A stretch of 64,000 bases of DNA, taken from NCBI GenBank assembly GCA_036806345.1, contig DAIROT010000004.1, forward strand, positions 12,329 through 76,328, read 5' to 3'. The notes under the pieces are model-generated. The model did not search any database, was not told where the DNA came from, and worked only from the letters and a program-made list of their open reading frames with translations. Both the position numbers and the translations under genes were made by a program. The stretch comes from QHCF01 sp003244275. Its GTDB lineage: Bacteria; Actinomycetota; Acidimicrobiia; Acidimicrobiales; QHCF01. Within the stretch, counting starts at the first letter, position 1; each line of letters opens with the position of its first letter. Below, one piece after another: positions 33,194 through 41,580 of this stretch.

Positions 33194-33819
33194 ACCATCA
33201 CCTACAGGTGAGAGGCCTTCGTTTCCTGGGCGAGGCGGCCATGGTGGCCGAGGTCAACGACCAGGCCAGTGCCCACCGTCTGGCGGCGGCAGTCACGGCG
33301 GCCGGCCTGGCTGGGGTGCAGGACGTGGTGCCCGGGACCCGTACCGTCACCGTCCTGGCCGACCCGCAGCGGTGTGACATGGCAGATTTGGCCGTCATCC
33401 TGCGGACCCGGGAGCTGGCAGCTCGAGATCTGCCCGACCCACGGACCCACCAGATACCGGTGGTCTACGACGGAGAAGATCTCACCGACGTGGCTACCAT
33501 GTGCCAGCTGTCCGTCGAGGAGGTGGTGCGCCGCCATTGCGGTGCCACCTATACGGTCGCCCTTGTCGGCTTCTCGCCCGGCTTTGCCTACCTGACCGGC
33601 CTCGACCCGGCCCTGACGGTATCCCGCCGGGCCACGCCGCGTACCGCAGTCCCCCCCGGGTCAGTGGCTCTGGCCGAAGACCACACGGCCATCTATCCCC
33701 AGGCTACACCGGGCGGTTGGCAGGTGATCGGGCGTACCAACACCGTGCTCTTCGACCCTCATGGCGATCCCCCTGCACTCCTGCGCCCCGCCGACCGGGT
33801 CCGTCTGGTGGCGTCCTAG
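33190..33819 (+). CDS. pxpB: 5-oxoprolinase subunit PxpB
   Basis: Allophanate hydrolase subunit 1-like protein. Motifs: VPGTRTVTVLADPQRCDMAD, HQIPVVYDGEDLTDVATMCQ, VALVGFSPGFAYLTGLDP (the GFxPGFxYL signature), RRATPRTAVPPGSVALAEDH and GGWQVIGRTNTVLFDP. 209 residues. GTG start overlaps pxpA; the stop is directly followed by the pxpC ATG without a spacer. Confidence 0.93.
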   Translation: MNHHLQVRGLRFLGEAAMVAEVNDQASAHRLAAAVTAAGLAGVQDVVPGTRTVTVLADPQRCDMADLAVILRTRELAARDLPDPRTHQIPVVYDGEDLTDVATMCQLSVEEVVRRHCGATYTVALVGFSPGFAYLTGLDPALTVSRRATPRTAVPPGSVALAEDHTAIYPQATPGGWQVIGRTNTVLFDPHGDPPALLRPADRVRLVAS

Positions 33820-34779
33820 ATGATCACGGTGGTCCGCCCGGGGCCGCTCACCACCGTCCAGGATCTTGGCCGGGTCGGATATGCCCACCTGGGCGTGCCC
33901 CGGGCCGGGGCCATGGACGCGGTGAGCCTGCGTCTGGCCAACCGACTGGTGGCCAACCCCGACGGGGCTCCGGCCCTGGAGATCACCATGAGCGGTCCGG
34001 AGCTGGCCTTCGGAATTGACACGGCCATCGCCCTGGTGGGCGGCCATGTCGAAGCCGCGGTCGACGGAGCCGCCGTACCAACGGCCGAGACCCTGGAAAT
34101 CCGGGCCGGCCAGACGCTTCGGGTGGGGCAGGTGCGCGCCGGGCTGCGGGCCTATCTGGCGGTAGGCGGGGGCCTGGCGGTGGACACTGTGCTGGGCAGC
34201 GCCAGCTGCGACACCCTCGCGGGGATAGGGCCGCCGCCCCTGCGGGCCGGGGACCATCTGGGTGTGGGCCACTTGTGCCGGGACCACACGCCGCCCCTGC
34301 GCCGGCTTCGGGTCGATCTGAGCTACTCCCCCGACAACGAGGTGCGGGTGGTGCTCGGTCCGCGGGACGACCGGGCCACCTCGGCTGGGCTGAAACGCCT
34401 GCTGAGTGAGGAATTCGCGGTGACGGCGTCCTGCGATCGCACCGGGGCCCGGCTGGCCGGCCCGACCATCGAGATGGTCGCAGGGGTCGCGCCCCTGGGT
34501 TCCGAGGCCATGGTGGCCGGAGCCATCCAGGTGCCCCCCGGCGGCCAGCCCGTCATCTTGCTGGCCAACCACGCCACCCACGGTGGGTACGCGGTAGTGG
34601 CGGTGGTGGCCGGGGCAGACCTGGCGTTGGTGGCCCAGAGCCGTCCGGCGGGAAAGATAAAATTTCGAGAGATAGGCAAGGAGGAGGCATTGGAAGCCCT
34701 CCTCGCCCAGGAGCGCCAAATGGACGAGGCGGTACTGCCTCATGGGGCCAGCCGCACCCGCCGGAACCCCTCGGCGTAG
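33820..34779 (+). CDS. pxpC: 5-oxoprolinase subunit PxpC
   Basis: Allophanate hydrolase subunit 2-like protein of 319 residues. It begins VVRPGPLTTVQDLGRVGYAH with GVPRAGAMDAVSLRLANRLV, and has AVGGGLAVDTVLGSASCDTL, NEVRVVLGPRDDR, AQGGGQP-type VPPGGQPVILLANHATHGGY and the C-terminal KFREIGKEEALEALLAQER. Its last 40 bases overlap the end of the convergent PIG-L gene. Confidence 0.92.
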   Translation: MITVVRPGPLTTVQDLGRVGYAHLGVPRAGAMDAVSLRLANRLVANPDGAPALEITMSGPELAFGIDTAIALVGGHVEAAVDGAAVPTAETLEIRAGQTLRVGQVRAGLRAYLAVGGGLAVDTVLGSASCDTLAGIGPPPLRAGDHLGVGHLCRDHTPPLRRLRVDLSYSPDNEVRVVLGPRDDRATSAGLKRLLSEEFAVTASCDRTGARLAGPTIEMVAGVAPLGSEAMVAGAIQVPPGGQPVILLANHATHGGYAVVAVVAGADLALVAQSRPAGKIKFREIGKEEALEALLAQERQMDEAVLPHGASRTRRNPSA

Positions 34780-35450
34780 CCGCCTCCAGCCCGGGCGCCG
34801 GCCTCCTCGGCGCGTTGGCGCACCACCGTGCGCAGCCACCCCCCCCCCTCGTCCAGCTGACTGGCGTGGCAAAGGAGGGCCTCCACCTTGGCCTCCAGGG
34901 TGGCGGTGACGTCCACCCACACGTCGGGTTCGAAGGTGCCCGACAGGTAGGCGGTCCGGACCTGGTGAGCCGGCCCGGCATCGGGATAGTAGAGGGGGAG
35001 GGCGGCGGCCGGAGCCACCGCATGCAACGCCGCCCAACCCACCACCCGATGGTCCCGGTGATTGAAGTAATCCTGGCCGAAGAAGACCGCCAGGGGGTCA
35101 GGGCAAACCACCACCTCGGGTCGCAATCGGCGCACCAGCGTTACCAGCTCAGCCCGCAGATGAGTATCGTCCTCCAGCTCTCCGTCGGGGTGGCCCAGCG
35201 TGTGGTGGCCGGCCAGGCCCAGGTGGGCGGCGGCGGCGGCCATCTCCCCGGCCCGCCGGGCGACCAGCTCGTCCGACTTGGTGGCCGGGTCGGAGGTCCC
35301 CTTGTCTCCCTGAGCACACACCACCACATGGACCTGCGAGCCGGCCCGCACCCAGCGAGCCAGGGTGCCCCCACAGGACACCTCGGGGTCGTCGGGGTGG
35401 GCGTAGACGGCCAGGGCGCTGGCCGGAGCCTGGTTGATGAGCTCCGCCAT
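34740..35450 (-). CDS. PIG-L family zinc deacetylase
   Basis: N-acetylglucosamine-inositol deacetylase-like hydrolase (family of MshB and Mca). The zinc motif is AVYAHPDDPEVSCGGTLARW; further marks are VHVVVCAQGDKGTSDPATKS, RRAGEMAAAAAHLGL, HTLGHPDGELEDDT and FNHRDHRVVGWAALHAVAPA (second zinc His). The ATG at 35450 (MAELINQAP) is preferred to one 39 bases upstream. About 236 residues. The substrate could be a mycothiol intermediate or conjugate; sequence alone does not decide. Convergent overlap of 40 bases with pxpC. Confidence 0.85.
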   Translation of the reverse strand: MAELINQAPASALAVYAHPDDPEVSCGGTLARWVRAGSQVHVVVCAQGDKGTSDPATKSDELVARRAGEMAAAAAHLGLAGHHTLGHPDGELEDDTHLRAELVTLVRRLRPEVVVCPDPLAVFFGQDYFNHRDHRVVGWAALHAVAPAAALPLYYPDAGPAHQVRTAYLSGTFEPDVWVDVTATLEAKVEALLCHASQLDEGGGWLRTVVRQRAEEAGARAGGGYAEGFRRVRLAP

Positions 35451-35571
35451 CGCCCGCAGCGTAGGCCGGGCGGTTGGCTGTCTGCCCATGTTTTCGGCGC
35501 GCGGCGGTGGCTTTCTGGGATCCGCCGGTGCGAAAAACGCTCACCTGGCGGTCCCAAAACCGCCCCCGCGC

Positions 35572-36606
35572 CTATGGCGCGGCGGCGATGGCCTTGGCCG
35601 CTCGCTCGATGCCCCGGTCGTCGACGTCATAGTGGGTCACCAGGCGAACCATTCCCGGGGCTATGGTGGCACCCAGGACTCCCTCGGCCCGGAAGTGAGC
35701 CAGGAGCCGGTCGGGTTGGTGATGGCGCCATATCACCATGTTGGTGGCCACCGTGGTGGGGTCAAGGCCGGCCTGCGGCCAGCGCTGCGCAACCGCTTCG
35801 GCCAGACACCGAGCCCGGACGTGGTCCTCGGCCAGGCGGTCGACCATCGTCTCCAGGGCGACTAGGCCGGCGGCCGCGATGATGCCCGCCTGGCGCATGG
35901 CGCCGCCCAGGACGGCCCGCTCCTCCCGAGCCCGGGCCATCACGTCGGTCGGACCAGCCAGCAGTGACCCCACCGGCGCGCCGAGCCCCTTGGACAAACA
36001 GCACATCACTGTGGTGCAACTGGTGGCATAGGTTGCCGCCGGGATGGCGGTTGCCACCTCGGCGTTGAACAGGCGGGCGCCGTCCATGTGCAGCGCCAAA
36101 CCGACGCCCTCGGCCGCCCGAGCCACCTCCCGCAGGGCCGCAAGTGGCCACGGCACCCCGCCCGCCGGCATGTGGGTGTTCTCCACGCAGACCAGACTCG
36201 GCTGGGGTCGGAGATGGCACGCCGCCTCCACCGCCTCGGTCACCTCGACGGGCGAAAAGATGCCGTTGGTGTCGTCCACCGTCCGCAGGGCGACACCGGC
36301 GTTGCGCTGGGCGCCTCCGTGCTCGTAGATGACCACGTGCTGGCGGCGGCCGGCCACCACAATCGCCCCCGGCTGGGTCAGGGTGCGCAGCGCCACCTGG
36401 TTGCCCATGGTCCCCGACGGCACATAGAGGGCGGCCTGCTTGCCCATCCTGGCGGCGAACACCTCCTCCAGGGCGTTGACGCTGGGATCCTCGCGGTAGA
36501 CGTCATCCCCCACCTCGGCCGCGGCCATGGCCCGGCGCATCTCGGGTGTTGGCCGGGTGACGGTGTCCGAGCGAAGGTCGACCAGGCCGGCGTCAGGCGC
36601 AGGCAT
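35572..36606 (-). CDS. Threonine aldolase (PLP, beta-eliminating lyase family)
   Basis: Fold-I PLP enzyme splitting threonine or allo-threonine into glycine and acetaldehyde. Conserved: VDLRSDTVTRPTPEMRRAMA, GDDVYREDPSVNALEEVFAA, ALYVPSGTMGNQVALRTLTQ, SLVCVENTHMPAGGVPWPLA, LHMDGARLFNAEVATAIPAA and the PLP lysine in VMCCLSKGLGAPVGSLL. The ATG at 36606 (MPAPDAGLVDLRS) suits the family start. 344 residues. The 160 bases upstream show no gene. Confidence 0.92.
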   Translation of the reverse strand: MPAPDAGLVDLRSDTVTRPTPEMRRAMAAAEVGDDVYREDPSVNALEEVFAARMGKQAALYVPSGTMGNQVALRTLTQPGAIVVAGRRQHVVIYEHGGAQRNAGVALRTVDDTNGIFSPVEVTEAVEAACHLRPQPSLVCVENTHMPAGGVPWPLAALREVARAAEGVGLALHMDGARLFNAEVATAIPAATYATSCTTVMCCLSKGLGAPVGSLLAGPTDVMARAREERAVLGGAMRQAGIIAAAGLVALETMVDRLAEDHVRARCLAEAVAQRWPQAGLDPTTVATNMVIWRHHQPDRLLAHFRAEGVLGATIAPGMVRLVTHYDVDDRGIERAAKAIAAAP

Positions 36607-36803
36607 TGGCGGCCACGCTATTCGAGGTCCGGTCGGCGCCAACCCACTTCAGCAGTTGGCCAGAGCGGCCGGCGCGCACAGATTCGCAGTGCCCGACTCT
36701 CGGTCACCCGGTCGAAGATCCGGCGTGCGAAGTCCGGACGATCATGGGTGTGGGTGATGGCGATGTAGGCCCCACCCAGCAGCCCGAGGCTGCAGAGACT
36801 CTC

Positions 36804-37457
36804 TCAGCTCCAATCTGGGTGCTCGACCTCGACCGGGGGCAGGTCTGCCACCTCGTCCTTGGTCAGCGCCAAGCGGATGCCGTCGGCAACCCCCGTCACC
36901 GCGCTGATCGGAATGGCCACCTCCTTGCGTCCCCAGAGGTGGCCCTCTTGAAGGAGCACGTGGGTGACATGACGATCGTTGGGATCTATCACCAAACCTT
37001 GAACCCGTCCGAGGGTCCCGTCGGTGGCGTGCACCTGCTCGCCCCGACGAACCTCCACCTCTCCCACGGGTATGCGGTCATGCACCATGGGGACGCTGGC
37101 GTTACCCATCCCCATCCCCATCCCCATCCCTGTGCCCAGCCCGTAATACGGCCACGCCGACACCTGGCCCGGTGCGTAACCCAGGCCGATGGGTGCGTCA
37201 GGCAGGAACTCCGTTTCCTGGGCGTCGGCCAACTTTGCGAACTCGTCCGTCCCGCACCGCAACAGCACGCGGTCCGTGCTGTCCTCCACGAGGTCAATGG
37301 GCACGAGTCGTCCAAGGCCTCGTCGGTGCTTGGGCTCGACTACCAAATGGGTAACGATCCGGGCAACCGGATCGACCACGACGCGGCTGAGGTCCCCACA
37401 TACCCCATTGCTGCAGGCGACTTCCGCTCCGATGGGAAACTGCATCGACTCATTCAC
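36804..37457 (-). CDS. PRC-barrel domain protein
   Basis: Two PRC-barrel-like halves: FPIGAEVACSNGVCGDLSRV and VVDPVARIVTHLVVEPKHRR in the first, GEQVHATDGTLGRVQGLVID with PNDRHVTHVLLQEGHLWGRK in the second. Between them is a glycine/methionine stretch GTGMGMGMGMGN encoded by a hexanucleotide repeat. Function unknown; PRC-barrels often bind RNA, tetrapyrrole apparatus or membranes. GTG at 37457 has GAGAGG eight bases upstream. About 217 residues. Confidence 0.75.
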   Translation of the reverse strand: MNESMQFPIGAEVACSNGVCGDLSRVVVDPVARIVTHLVVEPKHRRGLGRLVPIDLVEDSTDRVLLRCGTDEFAKLADAQETEFLPDAPIGLGYAPGQVSAWPYYGLGTGMGMGMGMGNASVPMVHDRIPVGEVEVRRGEQVHATDGTLGRVQGLVIDPNDRHVTHVLLQEGHLWGRKEVAIPISAVTGVADGIRLALTKDEVADLPPVEVEHPDWS

Positions 37458-37568
37458 CGCGACCACCTCTCGTTACCCTAGAATAGCTACCCAAGGCCAG
37501 TCGCCTGGCCCTGGCCGAGACCGGCGGGGAGGGCGGCGCGTCGAGCGCCGAGCATAGGAGGCAATCAG

Positions 37569-37910
37569 TTGCAGACCATCGTGGGGCTGGCCAACAGCAA
37601 CTGCTCGTGGTGCCTGAACACCATGTCGGATCGTCTGGCCGCCAGGCCATTGGTACGAAGCGTGCACCTCAACGCGGCGTCGGGATGCCTGGTGGTCGAG
37701 CACGACCACGACGATCCGGCGGCACTGGTGGCCGAGATACACGACGACCTGCGGGGCTGGGAGGTGGGCGACAACGGTGAGACCGTGATGGTCGACCTCG
37801 ATGTCCACGAAGAGTCGGCGTGCCGGTTGGCCCCCAGCGTCCTGGGCCATCAATCCACACCCGAGCGACATGGCGCCGCGGCGCAACACCCAAGGGAGGG
37901 ACTTCCTTGA
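37569..37910 (+). CDS. Heavy-metal-associated (HMA)-like small protein
   Basis: A 113-residue protein whose first 70 residues resemble a ferredoxin-fold metal-binding domain: IVGLANSNCSWCLNTMSDRL with a CSWC pair in the place of the HMA CxxC, then RSVHLNAASGCLVVEHDHDD and ALVAEIHDDLRGWEVG. The C-terminal 40 residues look unstructured. TTG start with AGGAGG eight bases upstream, a strong site. First gene of a three-gene run (HMA-like, cupin, regulator) joined by TTGA and ATGA overlaps. Metal chaperoning is inferred. Confidence 0.65.
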   Translation: MQTIVGLANSNCSWCLNTMSDRLAARPLVRSVHLNAASGCLVVEHDHDDPAALVAEIHDDLRGWEVGDNGETVMVDLDVHEESACRLAPSVLGHQSTPERHGAAAQHPREGLP

Positions 37911-38248
37911 GCCCAGATGAGGGGTCGCCGCCCTTGGCAGGGACTGGGTCCTTTCGATCGTTTGTCCGATTCGACCCTGACCAACCCGTCGTCGCCAGTG
38001 TCACAGCACATCGCTCGACCAAGGTGTTCGTGGTGTGCCTCGAGGTGGACCAGGAGCTCCCCCAGCATCCCGCCCCAATGGAGCTGACGCTGCTGGTCAT
38101 CGAAGGACAACCAACCGTAACCGTTGCTGATAAAGCCACGCTCGCTGCCGCCGGTGACGTCATGGTGATGGCGGTCAGAACCCCCCACTCCCTGAAGGCT
38201 GGAGCGCAGCGCGCAATCGTGGTAGGCGTACTTCAAGCTCGGGAATGA
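37907..38248 (+). CDS. Cupin-like protein
   Basis: A 113-residue single-domain protein with a cupin-type beta barrel pattern: VVASVTAHRSTKVFVVCLEV, ELTLLVIEGQPTVTVADK and LAAAGDVMVMAVRTPHSLKA, GAQRAIVVGVLQARE. The usual metal-binding His/Glu set is mostly absent; only the PHSL histidine remains, so it may not be an enzyme. TTG start in a TTGA overlap with the previous gene and GGAGG just upstream. The stop overlaps the regulator gene (ATGA). Confidence 0.6.
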   Translation: MSPDEGSPPLAGTGSFRSFVRFDPDQPVVASVTAHRSTKVFVVCLEVDQELPQHPAPMELTLLVIEGQPTVTVADKATLAAAGDVMVMAVRTPHSLKAGAQRAIVVGVLQARE

Positions 38249-38976
38249 CCGTCATTGTTCCGCCCGGACCACAAGATTCCGGTCTCCGAGACCACGGAGT
38301 GAGACGGCCACTCGAGCTGCAGCAGGCGGCGAAGGCACTGGGAGACCCGACTCGCCACCGCATCTTCCGTTACGTGGCCGAGGCAGTGGCCCCGGTCGGA
38401 GTGGCCGAGCTCACCGATTTCATGAGTCTCAACCACAACGCCGTGCGCCAGCATCTCAGCGTGCTCAGGGCGGCCGGATTGGTTGTCGAGGGGCTCGAAG
38501 ATCGCCAGCGCCCCGGCCGACCTCGCCTTATGTATCAACTGCACCCGGAGGCGGCCGGGACCTGGGGTATTCCGGGTCCATACCAGTACCTGGCGGGATT
38601 GCTGGCTGAAGCGTTGTCAAACGGGAGGAGTCCCCGAGTAGCCGGGCGCGCCGCGGGCCGACGCGAGTTCACCCGGCCGGGTCCGGGTGAAGACCCCCTC
38701 GATGTCATCGAAGCGGAGATGACCCGCGAAGGGTTTCGACCCAGCCGGGCCACGCAGGGCGACAGGATCGACTTCGTCCTCGGTCGCTGTCCCTTCGAGC
38801 ACGTGGCAGTGGGCAACCAAGACACCGTGTGCCAATTGCACCTCGGGCTGGCCGAGGGCATGGCCGACCGTATGGGTGGACTCGAGGTTCTCCGGCTGGT
38901 GGACCAGAACCCCCGGCAAGCGGGCTGTCGCCTCCTCCTGCGTCGAAGTCACGATCCGGCTGGCGCTCACTGCTGA
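38245..38976 (+). CDS. ArsR/SufR-like winged-helix regulator with C-terminal cysteine sensor
   Basis: The N-terminal winged helix is LELQQAAKALGDPTRHRIFR, VGVAELTDFMSLNHNAVRQH and LSVLRAAGLVVEGLEDRQRP. The C-terminal domain has GRCPFEHVAVGNQDTVCQLH, LGLAEGMADRMGG and NPRQAGCRLLL, the spaced Cys/His pattern of SufR-type regulators that bind an Fe-S cluster. It is the third gene of the HMA-cupin-regulator operon and may control it. 243 residues; ATG start in an ATGA overlap. Convergent with the reductase gene, four bases between stops. Confidence 0.75.
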   Translation: MTVIVPPGPQDSGLRDHGVRRPLELQQAAKALGDPTRHRIFRYVAEAVAPVGVAELTDFMSLNHNAVRQHLSVLRAAGLVVEGLEDRQRPGRPRLMYQLHPEAAGTWGIPGPYQYLAGLLAEALSNGRSPRVAGRAAGRREFTRPGPGEDPLDVIEAEMTREGFRPSRATQGDRIDFVLGRCPFEHVAVGNQDTVCQLHLGLAEGMADRMGGLEVLRLVDQNPRQAGCRLLLRRSHDPAGAHC

Positions 38977-38980
38977 ACAG

Positions 38981-39799
38981 TCAGTCGTACTTCTCGCAGC
39001 GGATGGCACCTGGGTCTACGCCCAGATCCACCAGCCAGTTGCCGGTAGCTTCGACCATCAGGGGCGGCCCGCACAGGTAGACCCATCGGGGGAACTGCCC
39101 ATCGAGGGCTTCGGCCAGCATGGCTCGGTCGACCCGGCGGTGGTGACCAGCGCGAAGGTCATCAGGATCTCGGGTAAAGCTCTGGACCACCTCGAGCCAC
39201 CCGCACGAGTCAGCCAGGCGGGCCAGATCCTCCCGGTAGAGCGCGGACTCGAAGTTGACCGACGAGCACACCAGGCGCATGGGGATGGTCAGGGCGGATG
39301 CGGCGGCGTAGCGGACGATGGACACCAGTGGGACAACGCCGCTGCCGGCGCCCACCAATAGCAGGGGACCGCCGTCGGCCTCGGTCCAGGTAAACCGTCC
39401 GGCCGGCCCGCGAACGTCGACCCGGTCACCGCTTGACAAGCCCCGGACGAGGCGGGGTGAGACGAGCCCATCGGGGATCTCCCGGATTCCCAGGTCGATC
39501 ACCGAAGCGTCAGGAAAAGGCGACGAGGAGACCGAGTAGGACCGCTGTACCGGTCGGGTTCGCCCCGCTGCGGCCAGCCGCACGTTGTAGTACTGGCCGG
39601 GCAGAAATTCGGTCGGCTCAGGCAAGCGCAGTCGCAGGGTCACCGCATCGGGTGTCTGGTCAATGACCTCGATGACCTCCCCAGGTTGCCAATGGGGCCG
39701 CGTCAAGGTGGTCTCCCGTCCGCTGTTCCCTGGCGCGCTCAGATCAGACAGGCCTGTAATCATCGAACCGGCGGAGGCATCCACGCTCCAATCGTACAT
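38981..39799 (-). CDS. Ferredoxin-NADP reductase-like FAD oxidoreductase
   Basis: FAD-binding FR-type protein of 272 residues. FAD site: TRPVQRSYSVSSSPFPDASV; the NAD(P) domain has PLLLVGAGSGVVPLVSIVRY, LVCSSVNFESALYREDLARL and WVYLCGPPLMVEATGNWLVD with a C-terminal RCEKYD. No 2Fe-2S domain is fused. Family members often supply electrons to sulfite oxidase-like molybdenum proteins; one such gene lies 4 kb away. Its ATG directly follows a CTAGT palindrome. Confidence 0.85.
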   Translation of the reverse strand: MYDWSVDASAGSMITGLSDLSAPGNSGRETTLTRPHWQPGEVIEVIDQTPDAVTLRLRLPEPTEFLPGQYYNVRLAAAGRTRPVQRSYSVSSSPFPDASVIDLGIREIPDGLVSPRLVRGLSSGDRVDVRGPAGRFTWTEADGGPLLLVGAGSGVVPLVSIVRYAAASALTIPMRLVCSSVNFESALYREDLARLADSCGWLEVVQSFTRDPDDLRAGHHRRVDRAMLAEALDGQFPRWVYLCGPPLMVEATGNWLVDLGVDPGAIRCEKYD

Positions 39800-39822
39800 C
39801 TAGTAGCCACTAGAAGAACTAG
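39800..39822. promoter_or_regulatory. CTAGT palindrome plus third half-site, probable operator
   Basis: CTAGTAGCCACTAG (39800-39813) is a perfect inverted repeat of 5-base arms around AGCC; a further ACTAG lies at 39818-39822, so half-sites recur every nine bases. It fills the 28-base gap between the winged-helix gene and the reductase gene and ends next to the reductase start codon. Autoregulation by the neighbouring winged-helix protein is inferred. Confidence 0.45.
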
Positions 39823-39827
39823 GTTCC

Positions 39828-40082
39828 TCAGACTTGTCCACCCGTGGCGGACAGCCGTCGATCTTCGGCGAGCAAGTTGAGCACCTCGCCAATGGTCCGC
39901 TCTCGCGTCACCGTCTCCCGTAGGGGTAGGTGCCCCTGGATCTTGCACCGGTTGCGGCGGCCATCCTTCTCCTTCACGACATAACCGGCCTCCGTCAGGT
40001 CCACAACGATCTCATAGGCGGTGCGCTCGGATGAACTACGATGACTCAAACTCAACAGGCTTCCAGAGGCGTCGATCAGCAT
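39828..40082 (-). CDS. Winged-helix transcriptional regulator, possibly with altered N-terminus
   Basis: The clear part is SERTAYEIVVDLTEAGYVVK, EKDGRRNRCKIQGHLPLRET and RERTIGEVLNLLAEDRR, matching small actinobacterial winged-helix proteins of about 100-120 residues that contain AYGIVTDLTEAGYVVKQKDG. Those usually begin with a helix such as NHARVLLCIARDP; here the frame from ATG 40082 (MLIDASGSLLSLSH) is shorter and diverges, so the N-terminus may be lost or the start misplaced. 84 residues. Same strand and 28 bases from the reductase gene. Confidence 0.6.
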   Translation of the reverse strand: MLIDASGSLLSLSHRSSSERTAYEIVVDLTEAGYVVKEKDGRRNRCKIQGHLPLRETVTRERTIGEVLNLLAEDRRLSATGGQV

Positions 40083-40335
40083 GTCTCGGGAACATCTCGT
40101 GGCGAGGATTGGGAGGGGCGCCACAGGGAGGCTGGCGGTATCGATATGGGAACGGAGGGCGGTGCCGCATGGGACATCTCCGACGAGCGCGACGTGACCA
40201 GCATCAACCTGCTGCCGAAGACACAGGCTGGATCGCCATCTGCCGCCAATCAGCGGTACCTGGCGCGATCTCCCGGGTCGGCAGGGCCGTACGGGAGGGT
40301 TCCGTGAACCCAGGCCAAGACCAAGGAGTCCCGAC

Positions 40336-41548
40336 ATGACGAGACAACAGCCATTCGTGATCATCGGCGGCGGCCTGGCCGGTGCCAAGGCAGCCGAGGC
40401 CATCCGCAAGGAGGGCTTTCACGGCCAGGTGGTCCTGGTCAGCGAGGAGGCGGAGCGTCCCTACGACCGTCCGCCCCTATCCAAGGACTACCTGCTTGGG
40501 AAGTCAGAGAGGGAGAAGGTCTTCGTCCATCCAGAGGAGTGGTACTCGGAGCACGATGTCGACCTGAGACTGCACACCCGGGCCACCGCTGTCGACCGGG
40601 CTACCCATGAGGTGGTCATGGAGAACAGCCAGCGCCTCGGCTACGACAAGCTGCTGCTGGCTACCGGCTCCTCACCCCGCCACTTGGCGGTGCCCGGCCA
40701 CGACCTCGGGGGAGTTCTCTACCTGCGCGGACTGAAGGACTGCGAGGTGATCAAGGCCGCATTCGCCGCCGCCCAGCGAGTCTGCATCATCGGGGCCGGC
40801 TGGATCGGGTTGGAGACAGCAGTGGCGGCCCGGGCTGCCGGTGCCGAGGTGACGGTGGTCGAGATGGCTGAGTTGCCCCTGTTGGCGGTTCTCGGCCGCG
40901 AGGTGGCCGAGATCTATGCCTCTTTGCACCGAGAGCACGGGGTCGACTTGCGTCTGGGGGCCAAGGTCGCCGAGATTACCGGCGCCGACGGCCGGGCCAC
41001 CGGAGTCCGCCTGGCTGATAACGCCGTGATAGGCGCCGACGTGGTGGTGGTAGGCGTCGGCATCGTCCCCAACGCCGGCTTGGCCGAGGCGGCCGGGTTG
41101 GCAGTGGATGACGGGATTGTCGTCGACGAGAACCTGCACACTACTGACCCCGACATCTTTGCGGCGGGNNNNNNNNNNCCGCCACATCCGCCTAGAGCAC
41201 TGGTCGGCCGCCCTCAACCAGGGGCCGGTGGCGGCGGCCAACATGACGGGCCGGCTCACTGCCTACGACAAGGTGCCCTATTTCTTCTCCGACCAGTACG
41301 ACATGGGTATGGAGTACTCAGGCTACGTCGAACAGGGCGGATACGACCGAGTGATCATCCGAGGTGACGTGGCCAAACGAGAGTTCCTGGCCTTTTGGAT
41401 GGGCAACGGGCGGGTGCTGGCCGGTATGAACGTCAACATATGGGACGTCACCGACGCGGTTCAGACCCTGGTGCGATCCGGACGGTCGGTGGACACGGCC
41501 AAGCTCGCCGACCCGAGTGTGCCATTGGGGGACCTTGCCGCCTCGTAG
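40336..41548 (+). CDS. NAD(P)/FAD-dependent oxidoreductase (ferredoxin reductase type), split by assembly gap
   Basis: Two-dinucleotide-domain flavoprotein like rubredoxin/ferredoxin reductases. FAD: FVIIGGGLAGAKAAEAIRKE, then RPYDRPPLSKDYLLGKSER and YDKLLLATGSSPRHLAVPG; NAD: CIIGAGWIGLETAVAARAAG. A run of ten N at 41169-41178 falls where DIFAAG should continue with a DVA motif; after it the frame resumes with RHIRLEHWSAALNQGPVAAA and a C-terminal domain. The two halves are in different frames as drawn; a true gap of 33 bases would give a complete 411-residue protein. ATG with GGAG eight bases upstream. Confidence 0.85.
41169..41178. other. Assembly gap (10 N) inside the FAD oxidoreductase gene
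   Basis: Ten N of placeholder length. Frame logic requires the real gap to be a multiple of three; alignment by eye to relatives with GDVANAYHP-type sequence suggests about 33 missing bases. Confidence 0.95.
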
Positions 41549-41580
41549 GCATTCCAGCCCGACTTCTCACCGGCTGGCCC

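Noticed and set aside
36643..36803. Minus-strand frame directly after the PRC-barrel stop (LGLLGGAYIAITHTH)
   Set aside because: It continues in frame after a stop codon and has no start codon near its beginning; no ribosome-binding site.
40041..40307. Plus-strand frame upstream of the FAD oxidoreductase
   Set aside because: No motif, no ribosome-binding site, overlaps the likely winged-helix gene and its promoter region.
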